The translations under genes were made by a program, and so were the position numbers. A model generated the notes under the pieces. It did no database searches. It was given only the letters and a program-made list of their open reading frames with translations, and had not been told where the DNA came from. Shown here in pieces: positions 51,375-60,382 of a stretch of 64,000 bases of DNA. Source of the DNA: Rhodococcus sp. G-MC3. Its GTDB lineage: Bacteria; Actinomycetota; Actinomycetes; Mycobacteriales; Mycobacteriaceae. Position 1 is the first letter of the stretch. The number at the start of each line of letters is the position of its first letter. The DNA is taken from the NCBI RefSeq assembly GCF_030063335.1, contig NZ_JASISW010000002.1:248001-312000 (forward strand), given 5' to 3'.

Positions 51375-52468
51375 AGCCAGTGATTGCGGCGAAACGTAGC
51401 GAACAATCCGGTGCACACCACGGCGACGATCGCGCCGACAATGTAGTACCCGTACTGCCAATGCAGTTCGGGCATGTTGTCGAAGTTCATGCCATAGATG
51501 CCGGCCACCATCGTCGGCACGGCGGCGATGGCGACCCATGACGAAATCTTCCTCATGTCCATGTTCTGCTGCATGGTCACCCTCGCGAGCGCAGCGTCGA
51601 CGAGCGAGCTGAGCACTTCGTCGAATTCGGCAACCCGTTCCGCGACGGTCGTGTGATGGTCTTGCACGTCGCGGAGATAGCGCCGCACCGCTTTCGGGAC
51701 GGGAGTGTCCACGCCCTGAACCAGGTTGCTCAGTGGCGTCGAGAGGGGAGTGACCGAACGACGTAGTTCGACCACCTCGCGCTTGAGTAGATAGATGTTC
51801 TCGATCGGCACGTGATGATTCGGCGAGAACACCTCCTCTTCCATGACGTCGACATCGCGTTCGATCGAGGACGTCACCGCCAGATATTCGTCGACGACGT
51901 GGTCGGCGACAGCGTGCAGAACGGCGGACGGCCCGAGCGCGAGACGTTCCGGATTGTCCTCGAGCCACCGGCGAACCCCAGACAGTCCCGAATGTTCGCC
52001 ATGGCGGACGGTAATGACGAAATCGCGGCCGAGGAACACCATGATCTCGCCGCTCTCGACGATCTCGTTGGCCGTCGACACCGATTCGTGTTCGACGTAA
52101 CTGACCGTCCGGAGCACGAGAAATGCGACGTCGTCGTACCGTTCGAGCTTCGGGCGTTGGTGAGCTTGGACGGCGTCCTCGACCATCAGTTCGTGCAGTC
52201 CGTAGCTGTCGGCGACTCCGTCCATCTGGCCCTCGTCGGGTGCATGAAGGCCTAGCCAGACAAACCCCTCGCCGCGTCTGCGCACCTCCGCGATCGCAGC
52301 GGAGTGGGTGAACTTGCCGTGCAGGCGAACACCGTCGACGTAGACAGCGCAGTCGACGATCGCGCGAGCGGTCGGAACCGGGACCTTGGGTCCGGTGGCA
52401 TGCGGCTTCTGCGACGGGCGCAGTGAATGCAGCGACGGCAGCGAAGGCCTCGGTGGCAGTGACGGCAT
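51371..52468 (-). CDS. corA: CorA family magnesium/divalent-metal transporter
   Basis: A 365-aa protein with a large cytoplasmic N-terminal domain (about 1-300) and two C-terminal helices. The hallmark GMN motif lies in VAGIYGMNFDNMPELHWQYG, with helices VAIAAVPTMVAGI and YIVGAIVAVVCTGLFATF. The coiled stalk is seen in VEELR-type segments such as LLKREVVELRRSV. A Pro-rich N-terminus (MPSLPPRPSLPSLHS) precedes the domain. It imports Mg2+, Co2+ or Ni2+. It matches Rv1239c, lying after sugABC as in mycobacteria but with an accessory block between. Confidence 0.95.
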   Translation of the reverse strand: MPSLPPRPSLPSLHSLRPSQKPHATGPKVPVPTARAIVDCAVYVDGVRLHGKFTHSAAIAEVRRRGEGFVWLGLHAPDEGQMDGVADSYGLHELMVEDAVQAHQRPKLERYDDVAFLVLRTVSYVEHESVSTANEIVESGEIMVFLGRDFVITVRHGEHSGLSGVRRWLEDNPERLALGPSAVLHAVADHVVDEYLAVTSSIERDVDVMEEEVFSPNHHVPIENIYLLKREVVELRRSVTPLSTPLSNLVQGVDTPVPKAVRRYLRDVQDHHTTVAERVAEFDEVLSSLVDAALARVTMQQNMDMRKISSWVAIAAVPTMVAGIYGMNFDNMPELHWQYGYYIVGAIVAVVCTGLFATFRRNHWL

Positions 52469-52571
52469 GCTGCGCTCCTGACGTGTACGTCTGTAAAAAA
52501 TTCTCGGGCGTGCGGGCGGCAATGGTACGCCTGCGCTACGAACACACGGAGCGCCTGAGACACTGGCTTCC

Positions 52572-53417
52572 GTGCTCATCGACCTTCATACCCATTCGTC
52601 GGTCTCCGACGGCACCGACACCCCGGCCGAGCTGGTTCGTGCCGCGCGCGAGACGGGCCTGGACGTCGTTGCCATCACCGACCACGATACGACCGCGGGG
52701 TGGGACGAGGCCGTGAGCGCTGCCCCTGCCGGACTCACTGTGGTGCGAGGGATGGAAATGTCCTGCGTCGGCCGCGGAGTGGATGGAAACCCGGTGCCCG
52801 TTCACCTCCTGGCTTACCTGTTCGACCCGAAAGACGAGGTCTTCGCTCAGGAGTTGGAACGGCTGCGCGGTGAGCGGACCGGCCGTATCCGGGTGATGGC
52901 CGAGCTCCTCGCCGTCGACCATCCTGAGATCGTGCCCGACGAGATCCTTGCGGCAACGGGCGAATCCGCCGGCCGTCCGCATCTGGCGCGGGCTCTCGTC
53001 GACATCGGCGCCGTCCGCAGCGTGCAGGAAGCATTCGATGGGTACCTTTCGACGAAAAGTCCCTATTACGTTGCCAAGATCGACACTCCGCTCGAGCGGG
53101 CGGTCGAGATGATCAAAACAGCGGGAGGCGTGAGCGTGCTCGCCCACGCCCGTGCTCGCACGCGCGGTCGACTCCTCGATCCGGATCACATCAGGGAACT
53201 CGCCGCGCACGGTCTCGGCGGTGTCGAGGTGGAGCACGCGGACCATGACGCCGCGGACACCCTGTTCATGCGTGAACTGGCAGTCGAACTCGACCTGATC
53301 GCTACCGGGTCGTCGGACTATCACGGCAGCAACAAACTGCTGAAACTCGGCGAGCACACGACGGCCGTCGCCCAATACGAGCGACTCCTCGACGAGGCCT
53401 CGGGCGTGCCCGCGTGA
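52572..53417 (+). CDS. PHP-domain phosphoesterase (TrpH/RNase AM-like)
   Basis: A 281-aa metal-dependent phosphoesterase: DLHTHSSVSDGTDTPAELVR (HxH motif at residues 5-7), AITDHDTTAGW, the SCVGRGVDG/PVHLLAYLFD segment, VSVLAHARARTRG and GVEVEHADHD, ending with SSDYHGSN. These are the PHP histidine/aspartate motifs of the YciV/TrpH group, which in E. coli degrades 3',5'-nucleoside bisphosphates and short RNA. GTG 52572 is used. The next gene, marC, overlaps by 4 bp (GTGA). Confidence 0.92.
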   Translation: MLIDLHTHSSVSDGTDTPAELVRAARETGLDVVAITDHDTTAGWDEAVSAAPAGLTVVRGMEMSCVGRGVDGNPVPVHLLAYLFDPKDEVFAQELERLRGERTGRIRVMAELLAVDHPEIVPDEILAATGESAGRPHLARALVDIGAVRSVQEAFDGYLSTKSPYYVAKIDTPLERAVEMIKTAGGVSVLAHARARTRGRLLDPDHIRELAAHGLGGVEVEHADHDAADTLFMRELAVELDLIATGSSDYHGSNKLLKLGEHTTAVAQYERLLDEASGVPA

Positions 53418-54028
53418 TCTTCGATACGACTCTGTACCTGACGGTCCTCATCACGTTGTTCGTGATCATGGATCCTCCTGGGGCCATCCCGGTGTTCCTC
53501 TCGCTCGTCGGGCGAAAGAGCAAGGAAGCGCGGAACAAAGCAGCCTGGCAGGCGCCTGCGGTATCGCTGACGGTCATCACCGTCTTCGCCATCGGCGGGC
53601 AGGCGATTCTCAATTACCTGCACATTGGCATCCCCGCGCTGCAGGGAGCAGGCGGGCTCCTGTTGCTGATCATCGCGCTCTCGCTGCTCACCGGTCGCGG
53701 AGCGGGCGGGGGATCGGAGGCAGAGGACGTCAACGTCGCACTCGTACCCCTCGGAACACCGCTGATGGCGGGTCCTGGAGCAATCGCCGCAGTCATCGTC
53801 TACGTCAGCCAGGCCGATGGAAATGTCGGTTCGCTGATTGCCATTGCCCTCGCCATCGTGACCATCCACCTGGTCTTCTTTCTCGTACTCAGATTCTCGA
53901 CGGTATTGATTCGTATCCTCGGCGAAGGTGGCATCACGCTACTGGCCAGGATCGCGGGTCTGCTGCTGGCTGCGATCGCAGTGCAGCTCATAGCGGACTC
54001 CGTCCGCGGATTCATCACAGGAGGCTGA
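53414..54028 (+). CDS. MarC family integral membrane protein
   Basis: A 204-aa protein with six hydrophobic segments: LYLTVLITLFVIMDPPGAIP, the DPPGAIPVFLSL motif of the family, VSLTVITVFAIGGQAILNYL, GAGGLLLLIIALSLLTGRG and ITLLARIAGLLLAAIAVQLI. MarC/YchE proteins have no settled function; an earlier link with multiple-antibiotic resistance was not upheld. It is coupled to the PHP gene and followed after 5 bp by a small membrane protein gene. Confidence 0.92.
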   Translation: MIFDTTLYLTVLITLFVIMDPPGAIPVFLSLVGRKSKEARNKAAWQAPAVSLTVITVFAIGGQAILNYLHIGIPALQGAGGLLLLIIALSLLTGRGAGGGSEAEDVNVALVPLGTPLMAGPGAIAAVIVYVSQADGNVGSLIAIALAIVTIHLVFFLVLRFSTVLIRILGEGGITLLARIAGLLLAAIAVQLIADSVRGFITGG

Positions 54029-54033
54029 CTACC

Positions 54034-54294
54034 GTGCTACGAGGTTTGAGCGGAGCCGTCGCAGCCGGTCTTGTCGTGCTGGCGATCGTCGTTACCGGGG
54101 CGCAGTACCTCGGATCTCAGCGAGGATTTCCCGGCCCGGGCACGGTGTCGGTTGCCGCGCACATCGGTGCTGCCGTGCTGGCACTCGTCATCCAACATTT
54201 CGCCGATCACCGTCGGCGGGTGCTGTCCGCGGGGGCGTCACTGCTGGTGTTGGTCGTTGCCGGGGTGCTGCTGTGGACGCAATGGTGGGGATGA
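54034..54294 (+). CDS. Small three-helix membrane protein of unknown function
   Basis: 86 aa, starting at GTG 54034. Three hydrophobic segments are seen (AAGLVVLAIVVTGAQYL, VAAHIGAAVLALVIQHF, GASLLVLVVAGVLLWTQWW) with a short HRRR cytoplasmic loop. Not recognised. Its position 5 bp after marC suggests the same transcript. The 219 bp after it hold no gene; an imperfect inverted repeat (GGTGACGCCACAG with CTGTGACGCTCACC, 54360-54398) is the only structure seen there. Confidence 0.72.
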   Translation: MLRGLSGAVAAGLVVLAIVVTGAQYLGSQRGFPGPGTVSVAAHIGAAVLALVIQHFADHRRRVLSAGASLLVLVVAGVLLWTQWWG

Positions 54295-54513
54295 GGCTCG
54301 ATGGGGGACAGGGGTTTGCGTGTAGCGCTGGTGCAGTGGCAGACTGGCGCCAATGCAGCGGTGACGCCACAGCGCCACGCTCGACTGTGACGCTCACCTG
54401 CCTCACGTCATCGTAGGTTTTCCGGCAGTCGCAGCCATTGAAAGGGCGCGCTCCGGGCATCTTCTTCGAATTGCCTACCGGTTGCAACCGGATTGTGTCT
54501 GAGGAGCTATAAC

Positions 54514-55710
54514 GTGACGACTGTGACCGAACCGCCGAGCAACACAGCCAACCTGTCCGCCATCACGGACGAGGAGATCTTCCTCGGCCATATCGGAGGC
54601 AAGCTTTCGGTCGAACTCACCTCACCGCTCGAGACGCAGCGGGACCTCTCCATCGCGTACACCCCGGGTGTCGCCCAGGTCAGCCGCGCTATCGCGCAGG
54701 ATGCCTCGCTCGCCAAGCAGTACACCTGGACCAATCGTCTCGTCGCCGTCATCACCGACGGGTCTGCCGTTCTCGGCCTCGGCGACATCGGCCCGCGCGC
54801 ATCGCTGCCTGTGATGGAAGGCAAAGCGGCACTGTTCAAGAACTTCGCCGGCCTCAATTCCATCCCGATCGTCCTCGACACCAATGACGTCGACGAGATC
54901 GTCCAGACCATCGTGCACCTGCGTCACAGCTTCGGTGCCGTCAACCTCGAAGACATCTCCGCGCCCCGATGCTTCGAGATCGAGAAGCGTGTCATCGAGG
55001 CCCTGGACTGCCCGGTCATGCACGATGATCAGCATGGCACCGCGATCGTGGTCCTCGCTGCGCTCAACGGTGCTGCGAAGGTACAGGGGCGAAGCACCGC
55101 GGGACTGAAGATCGTCATTTCCGGAGCTGGTGCTGCCGGCGTCGCCTGTGCCAACATTCTTCTGGCGGCGGGCACTCCGGACGTTGTCGTTCTGGACTCC
55201 AAGGGCATCGTCTCGAGCGATCGCACCGACCTCAACAGCGTGAAGGCAGATCTGGCAGTCCGCACCAATCCAAGGGCGTTGACCGGGAGTGCGGCGGACG
55301 CCCTCGTGGGAGCGGACGTATTCCTCGGTGTCTCCGCGGGCCAGATCGACGAGACCTACATCGCCTCGATGGCGCCGGAGTCCATCGTTTTCGCTCTGTC
55401 CAACCCCGACCCGGAGATCCACCCGGAACGGGCGGCGAAGTACGCGGCGATCGTCGCGACCGGGCGAAGTGACTTTCCGAATCAGATCAACAATGTGCTC
55501 GCCTTCCCCGGCGTGTTCAAGGGCGCACTCGACGCCGGAGCACGCCGCATCACCGAAGGCATGAAACTCGCCGCTGCCGAGGCAATCCTCTCGGTTCTCG
55601 GTGACGAGCTGGCTGCGGACAAGATTGTGCCGAGCCCGCTCGACCCTCGCGTAGCCCCGGCCGTTGCGGACGCAGTTGCGGCAGCAGCGCGAGCCGAGGG
55701 TGTCGCGTAG
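54514..55710 (+). CDS. NAD(P)-dependent malic enzyme (short form)
   Basis: A 398-aa enzyme that decarboxylates malate to pyruvate, supplying NAD(P)H. It has the catalytic [15 protein letters not shown] (about 42-56), [20 protein letters not shown], the metal site [20 protein letters not shown] and [19 protein letters not shown], the dinucleotide [17 protein letters not shown], and [15 protein letters not shown]. The length fits the single-domain bacterial type without a phosphotransacetylase tail. GTG 54514 follows GAGGAG. NAD versus NADP use cannot be decided. A strong terminator follows 14 bp after its stop. Confidence 0.94.
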   Translation: MTTVTEPPSNTANLSAITDEEIFLGHIGGKLSVELTSPLETQRDLSIAYTPGVAQVSRAIAQDASLAKQYTWTNRLVAVITDGSAVLGLGDIGPRASLPVMEGKAALFKNFAGLNSIPIVLDTNDVDEIVQTIVHLRHSFGAVNLEDISAPRCFEIEKRVIEALDCPVMHDDQHGTAIVVLAALNGAAKVQGRSTAGLKIVISGAGAAGVACANILLAAGTPDVVVLDSKGIVSSDRTDLNSVKADLAVRTNPRALTGSAADALVGADVFLGVSAGQIDETYIASMAPESIVFALSNPDPEIHPERAAKYAAIVATGRSDFPNQINNVLAFPGVFKGALDAGARRITEGMKLAAAEAILSVLGDELAADKIVPSPLDPRVAPAVADAVAAAARAEGVA

Positions 55711-55725
55711 GAAACAGGGAAAAGA

Positions 55726-55770
55726 AACACCCCGAACCTGCCCTACCAGGGCAAGGTTCGGGGTGTTTTT
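55726..55770. terminator. Intrinsic terminator between malic enzyme and osmoprotectant genes
   Basis: A long stem (ACACCCCGAACCT with AGGTTCGGGGTGT, plus GCCC with GGGC separated by one bulged A) around the loop TACCA is followed by TTTTT on the plus strand. It sits between convergent genes and has A-rich sequence on its other side, so it may stop both transcripts. Confidence 0.88.
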
Positions 55771-55773
55771 CTG

Positions 55774-56502
55774 TTACTGGCTTTCGGTTTTCGCCAGCCG
55801 GCCTTGTGCGTTCTTTCGCGACGTCGGCGACGGCATGCGCCTGAGGCGGGCCGTCCCCGGAACCGATGCCCAGACGGCAAGGGCCAGAAAGCTGTCGACG
55901 ATCAGAGTCAACACTGCCACCAGAATTGCGCCGACGAGCACCCGTCCGTAGTCGTAGAGTGCAAGCCCGTCGAAAATGTAGCGCCCGAGCCCGCCCAGGT
56001 TGACGTAGGCGGCGACGGTCGCGGTAGCGATGATCTGCAGCGTCGTGTTGCGCAGTCCACCGAGGATGAGCGGCAACGCGTTCGGGATTTCCACGCGAAA
56101 GAGCACTTGCAGCTCGGTCATCCCCATCGCGCGCGCAGCGTCCACCACCAACGCGTCGACATTCGCTATGCCGGAGTATGTTCCGGCGAGCAGCGGCGGA
56201 ATTCCGAGAAGGACGAGCGCGATGATCGGGGGTATCAGACCAAGCCCGATCACCAGTACCAGGAAAACCAGGATGCCGAGTGTCGGTAAGGACCGAAGTG
56301 CGTTGACAAGCCCGACGATGACGGCCTCGCCCTTCTTGAGATGTCCGATGAGCAGGCCGATCGGAATGGCGATCGCGGCCGAGATGGCCACCGCCAACAG
56401 GCTGTACCAGATGTGTTCGATGATTCGGGCGCCGATTCCTGTAGGCCCAGCCCAGTTTCCACCGTCGAAGATATAGCTGAATGCCTGCGAGAACAGATTC
56501 AT
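55774..56502 (-). CDS. Osmoprotectant (glycine betaine/choline) ABC permease, second subunit
   Basis: A 242-aa OpuC/ProW-type permease: ARIIEHIWYSLLAVAISAAI, ALRSLPTLGILVFLVLVIG, the coupling loop DAARAMGMTELQVLFRVEIP and GGLRNTTLQIIATATVAAYV. ATG 56502 overlaps the upstream permease stop (ATGA). A basic C-terminus with RMPSPTSRKNAQGRL follows the last helix. It is the last gene of a four-gene operon like mycobacterial proXVWZ. Confidence 0.92.
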   Translation of the reverse strand: MNLFSQAFSYIFDGGNWAGPTGIGARIIEHIWYSLLAVAISAAIAIPIGLLIGHLKKGEAVIVGLVNALRSLPTLGILVFLVLVIGLGLIPPIIALVLLGIPPLLAGTYSGIANVDALVVDAARAMGMTELQVLFRVEIPNALPLILGGLRNTTLQIIATATVAAYVNLGGLGRYIFDGLALYDYGRVLVGAILVAVLTLIVDSFLALAVWASVPGTARLRRMPSPTSRKNAQGRLAKTESQ

Positions 56503-57164
56503 GCTCGCACCTTTGTCCTCTTCGATGTGGTCCCGAGGCGAGTCCACGGCGTCAGCCAGCGGCCGAGTAGATACAGTGCGGCGTCGAACACCAACGCCAG
56601 GAAGACGATCGAGATGATGCCCGCGACGATCTGGTCCGGATAGTCACGCTGGTATCCCTGCGTGAACAACTGGCCGAGACCGCCGATGCCGATCACCGAA
56701 CCCACCGACACCAGCGAGATGTTGGTGACGGCGACGACCCTGATGTTGGCGATCAGAACCGGAAGCGACAGTGGCAGCTCGACGGAGACTGCCCGCCGTA
56801 GCGATGAATAACCCATGGCCTCGGCAGAATCGATCACTGCGAACGGCACCGAGTCCAGCGCCTCGGGCACCGCTCTGATCAGCAGAGCCGTCGAGTACAC
56901 GGCCAGCGCAATGACGACGTTGAGCGGATCCAGAACGGGCAGACCCACGATCGCCGGAATCATGACGAACAAAGCGAGCGAGGGCAGGGTGAACGCGATG
57001 CTGGCCACCGTCAGCGTGATTCGCCGCACCCAGCGAACGTTGCGGATGAGGGTGCCGACCGGTATCGCAATGATCAGCCCGATCAGGAGCGGCACGAGCG
57101 AGAGATAAAGATGTGTCTTGGTGTAACCGAGGACGACGTCGAAGTTGTCGACCAGCCATTTCAC
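56499..57164 (-). CDS. Osmoprotectant ABC permease, first subunit
   Basis: A 221-aa permease with five to six helices: LGYTKTHLYLSLVPLLIGLI, VASIAFTLPSLALFVMIPAI, the loop DSAEAMGYSSLRRAVSVELP, and IRVVAVTNISLVSVGSVIGI with GGLGQLFTQGYQ. GTG 57164 overlaps the ATPase gene stop (GTGA). It pairs with the downstream permease as a heterodimer. Confidence 0.92.
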   Translation of the reverse strand: MKWLVDNFDVVLGYTKTHLYLSLVPLLIGLIIAIPVGTLIRNVRWVRRITLTVASIAFTLPSLALFVMIPAIVGLPVLDPLNVVIALAVYSTALLIRAVPEALDSVPFAVIDSAEAMGYSSLRRAVSVELPLSLPVLIANIRVVAVTNISLVSVGSVIGIGGLGQLFTQGYQRDYPDQIVAGIISIVFLALVFDAALYLLGRWLTPWTRLGTTSKRTKVRA

Positions 57165-58321
57165 TGGGTGTCGTCCTTGCCGAGGCGCGCTGTGGTGAAG
57201 TGGTGGCGGTTGCGTTCTTCGTCCTCGGCTTTACGTTGAACGGCAAGATGTTCGAGGATTTCCGCGGCATCGACGCTGCCGACCGCTGCTCCGGTGGAAT
57301 CGACCGCGACGCCGATGCCCGAGGGTGAGGAGATCGCCGCGTCGAGCGCTTGGCGAAGGTCGCCACCTTCGAGGAACAATGACCCACCCGCTGCAGTGCT
57401 GTCAGCGAGAGTTCCACCGCCGCGTACCTTTTCGACGCCGGTGGCGTCGATCCAACCGAGTGGACGCCTGGCGGAGTCCACCACGAGTATCCACTGTCCC
57501 TGGCCCAAGCGTAGATCCGCGATCTGGCTCTCGGTGGCCGTGTCGATCGAGTGCATGGTGACTGCCTCCGCCGAGCGGAAAGACAGACCTCGGTAACCAC
57601 GATCGCGGCCGACGAACGACGCCACGAACGGCGTTGCAGGAGCGGACAAAATTGTCTCGGGCCTGTCGTACTGCTGAAGTCGTCCCTGAGGACCGAAGAC
57701 GGCAATGTGATCACCGAGCCGCACGGCTTCGTCGATATCGTGAGTTACGAATACAATCGTCTTCTTCAACTCGGCCTGAAGTCGCAGCATCTCGGTCTGT
57801 AGATCCTCGCGAACCACGGGGTCGACGGCACTGAACGGCTCGTCCATCAACAGGATCGGGGGATCGGCAGCCAACGCTCGGGCAACCCCTACTCGTTGCT
57901 GCTGACCGCCCGACAGCTGTGCCGGGTAGCGCGAGGCGAATGCCGGGTCGAGTCCGACGCGCTCGAGCACACCGAGTGCAGCCTTGCGTGCCGCACGTCT
58001 CGACTGACCGCGAAGCACCGGCACCGTGGCGACGTTGTCCACCACGGTCCGGTGGGGCAGCAGCCCGGCGCTCTGAATGACGTATCCGATTCCGCGCCGT
58101 AGCTTCACGGCATCGGTCTCGGCGATGTCCTGCCCGTCGACGGTGATCGTGCCCGAGGTGGGCGTGATCATTCTGTTGATCATCCGCATCGATGTCGTCT
58201 TGCCGCAGCCGGACGGCCCGACGAACACCGTGAAGGACTGGGGCTCGATCACGAGATTCAACGCATCGACTGCGGTGGTTCCGTCGGGATACGTCTTGCT
58301 GACACGTTCGAAAGTGATCAC
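57161..58321 (-). CDS. Osmoprotectant ABC ATP-binding protein with CBS-like tail
   Basis: A 386-aa OpuCA/ProV-type ATPase. It has Walker A VGPSGCGKTTSMRMINRMI (about 32-50), a Q-loop in IGYVIQSAGLLPHRTVVDNV, the signature LSGGQQQRVGVARALAADP, Walker B ILLMDEPFSAVDPVVREDLQ and the switch His in FVTHDIDEAVRLGD. The C-terminal 130 residues contain CBS-like halves (WILVVDSARRPLGWIDATGV and GIGVAVDSTGAAVGSVDAAE), which in OpuA-type systems gate transport by ionic strength. GTG 58321 is the sensible start. Confidence 0.93.
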   Translation of the reverse strand: MITFERVSKTYPDGTTAVDALNLVIEPQSFTVFVGPSGCGKTTSMRMINRMITPTSGTITVDGQDIAETDAVKLRRGIGYVIQSAGLLPHRTVVDNVATVPVLRGQSRRAARKAALGVLERVGLDPAFASRYPAQLSGGQQQRVGVARALAADPPILLMDEPFSAVDPVVREDLQTEMLRLQAELKKTIVFVTHDIDEAVRLGDHIAVFGPQGRLQQYDRPETILSAPATPFVASFVGRDRGYRGLSFRSAEAVTMHSIDTATESQIADLRLGQGQWILVVDSARRPLGWIDATGVEKVRGGGTLADSTAAGGSLFLEGGDLRQALDAAISSPSGIGVAVDSTGAAVGSVDAAEILEHLAVQRKAEDEERNRHHFTTARLGKDDTQ

Positions 58322-58355
58322 TGCAGTGGGTCCCTGTCGTTCGTGTGCGTGAGAA

Positions 58356-59303
58356 TCAACTGACCGGCTTGTCCAGGCCCTTGTCTGCCACCCATGCCTT
58401 CGCTGCGGCCGCAGGCTCGGTCTTCGAGTCCCCGGACACCGAGGTGTTGAGCGCAATCAGTTCTTCGGTGGTGATCTGCGCGGACACCGCGTCGAGCACC
58501 TTGGTGAGCTTGTCCGACGCCTTGGCCTTGTTGAACACCGGAATGATGTTCTGAGCGGCGAAGTTGTTCTCGGGATCGTCGAGGACGACAAGGTCGTTGG
58601 CCGCGATGGCGGGGGAGGTGGTGAAGATGTCGGCCGCGCTGACCTGGCCGGAGACGAGCGCCTCGACTGTGGCAGGGCCACCGCCATCGGAGATCGGAAC
58701 GTAGTTGCTCGCAGCGATATCGAGGCCGTACTTCGAGCTCAGACCGGGCAGGCCTCCGACGCGTTCCTGGAACTCGGGGGTGCCACCGAACTTGACGTCG
58801 GCCGAGAACGGCGCGAGGTCGCCGATCGTTTTCAAGTTGCGTTCGGTTGCCGTGGCACGCGTTACGACGACGGCGTCCTTGTCCTCACCTGGTGCCTGAG
58901 CCGTCACGGCGAGGTCGGAGCCGAGTGCTGCAGGCAGCGCTGCGAGGACGTCCGCGGACGAAGTCGCGGTGGCCGATTCGTCCAAGTACTGCAGAAGATT
59001 GCCCGTGTAGTCGGGGATCATGTCGATCGATCCGTCTTTGACCGCGGGGATGTACGCCTCACGACTGCCGATGTTGAGCTTGGTGCTCACATCGAAGCCG
59101 TTGGCTCGTAGAGCCTCGGCGTAGATGTTCGCCACTGTCTCGGACTCGGGAAAGTTGGCCGAGCCGACGACAATCGTGTTGGGGTCGGTGTTGGTTTCAC
59201 CTCCGCCGGAGGACAACGGATCGCTGTTGCCGCCGCACGCCGTCAGCGCCAGAACCGAGAGGGACAAAACGGCAAGGGCGCGGGTGGTTCGGGTGAGATT
59301 CAT
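58356..59303 (-). CDS. Osmoprotectant ABC substrate-binding lipoprotein (ProX/OpuCC-like)
   Basis: A 315-aa lipoprotein. The signal peptide ends in LALTACGG with Cys23. The OpuAC-type domain shows TIVVGSANFPESETVANIYA, IPDYTGNLLQYLDESATA, APFSADVKFGGTPEFQERVG and FAAQNIIPVFNKAKASDKLT. ATG 59303 follows GAAAGG. It delivers glycine betaine, choline or related quaternary amines to the adjoining permeases and heads the minus-strand operon. A paralogous binding protein gene is divergent from it. Confidence 0.92.
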   Translation of the reverse strand: MNLTRTTRALAVLSLSVLALTACGGNSDPLSSGGGETNTDPNTIVVGSANFPESETVANIYAEALRANGFDVSTKLNIGSREAYIPAVKDGSIDMIPDYTGNLLQYLDESATATSSADVLAALPAALGSDLAVTAQAPGEDKDAVVVTRATATERNLKTIGDLAPFSADVKFGGTPEFQERVGGLPGLSSKYGLDIAASNYVPISDGGGPATVEALVSGQVSAADIFTTSPAIAANDLVVLDDPENNFAAQNIIPVFNKAKASDKLTKVLDAVSAQITTEELIALNTSVSGDSKTEPAAAAKAWVADKGLDKPVS

Positions 59304-59392
59304 TGGGGCCTTTCCAGAGCCTCTGGTGCATGACATCGGTTCGGCTGCTCCGGCATGGACGAACCGGTATCTCTCGGCCGCACTCGGATTGT

Positions 59393-59408
59393 GCTGAAAA
59401 AACAGCAT
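59393..59408. promoter_or_regulatory. Small inverted repeat in the divergent binding-protein promoter region
   Basis: TGCTG-AAAAAA-CAGCA lies about midway in the 200-bp gap between the two binding-protein genes. A TATGCT-like -10 for the minus-strand operon overlaps its right edge, so it could be an operator. The rest of the gap shows no gene. Confidence 0.3.
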
Positions 59409-59503
59409 AGTCATAAGGTTGGCTTGTTGATCATCTCGTTCGCCTTTGTTCCCGGCGACCGGAACCGGTAAACCTGTGGTGCCACGGGTGGGATGGAGTA
59501 TGA

Positions 59504-60382
59504 GTGTTCGCGTCGGGTCCGAAGGCACTCGTAGCCGCGATAGGCGTCGTCGTCCTGGCCGGTTGCAGCGCGCAGTCAACCGATTCCACCGACGTGAAAG
59601 TCGGGGCGGGTGACAGTGCCGAGAGCCGGCTGCTAGCTCAGATCTACGCGGGCGCGATTCGCTCCGCAGGTACCGCAGTGGAGGTCGAGTCCGGGTTGGG
59701 CGGCCGGGCGGACTACCTCGAATCCCTCGACCGCGGCGACATCACATTGATTCCGGACTTCACCGGTGCACTGCTGTCCGAGTTCGACTCGACGTCGCGG
59801 GCAACCGAATCGGAGGACGTGTTCGTCGATCTGAACAGGTCGTTGCCCGAGGGGCTGACGGTGGGGGACTACGCGCTGGCCGAGGATCGAACGGCTATCG
59901 CGGTATCGCCGGCAGGGCCGTTCGCGGATGCGTCGTCCCTCTCGGACGTCGAATCAGACCTATACGGTCGGCGGATGGGCGTTCTCGGGAACCCTCCCAA
60001 GCCGGATCCACAGGAAGTTGTCGCTCGGCTCGAACCTGGAATCGGAGACGGGTTCACCGACGTCGTCTTATATCTCGACGCGCGAACCGCGGTGGATGCT
60101 CTGGCGTCGGGAGAGATCGACGTCCTGGCCTTCACGACAGTCTCGTTCGGGCCTGAAGCAGCCGATCTGGTGACGCTGGAGGACACCGAAAGTGTGTTTC
60201 CGGCTCAGAACGTGGTCCCGTTGCTACGAAACGGTTCGTTGAACGACACGGCTCTTGCGACGCTCAGTGTCGTGGCAGGCGAACTGACCACTGCGGACCT
60301 CGCCGATATGATCGGCGAGGTCCGCAGTGGTGGTGACTCAGGCGATGTCGCTGCTCGTTGGCTCGGCGAGCACAACCTCTGA
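59504..60382 (+). CDS. Second, divergent OpuAC-like binding lipoprotein
   Basis: A 292-aa lipoprotein with lipobox VLAGCSAQ (Cys21). The domain follows the ProX pattern but is shorter and diverged: SRLLAQIYAGAIRSAGTAVE, ITLIPDFTGALLSEFDSTSR, VFPAQNVVPLLRNGSLNDTA. The aromatic box of betaine binders may be weakened (few Trp/Tyr apart from the one Trp near the C-terminus). GTG 59504 follows a GGATGGAG region. Codons 262-276 lie in a perfect 21-bp inverted repeat, and its 3' end overlaps the convergent hydrolase gene by 45 bp. It may widen substrate range or sense ligand. Confidence 0.85.
   Translation: MFASGPKALVAAIGVVVLAGCSAQSTDSTDVKVGAGDSAESRLLAQIYAGAIRSAGTAVEVESGLGGRADYLESLDRGDITLIPDFTGALLSEFDSTSRATESEDVFVDLNRSLPEGLTVGDYALAEDRTAIAVSPAGPFADASSLSDVESDLYGRRMGVLGNPPKPDPQEVVARLEPGIGDGFTDVVLYLDARTAVDALASGEIDVLAFTTVSFGPEAADLVTLEDTESVFPAQNVVPLLRNGSLNDTALATLSVVAGELTTADLADMIGEVRSGGDSGDVAARWLGEHNL
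60287..60331. terminator. Perfect 21-bp inverted repeat inside coding sequence, next to convergent gene end
   Basis: The arms at 60287-60307 and 60311-60331 (outer ACCACTGCGG, inner CTCGCCGAT) are exact complements with a 3-nt loop ATG. It lies within the second binding-protein gene and begins 6 bp past the stop of the minus-strand hydrolase. It probably terminates hydrolase transcription while still coding for protein (ADLADMIGEVRSG). Confidence 0.65.
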
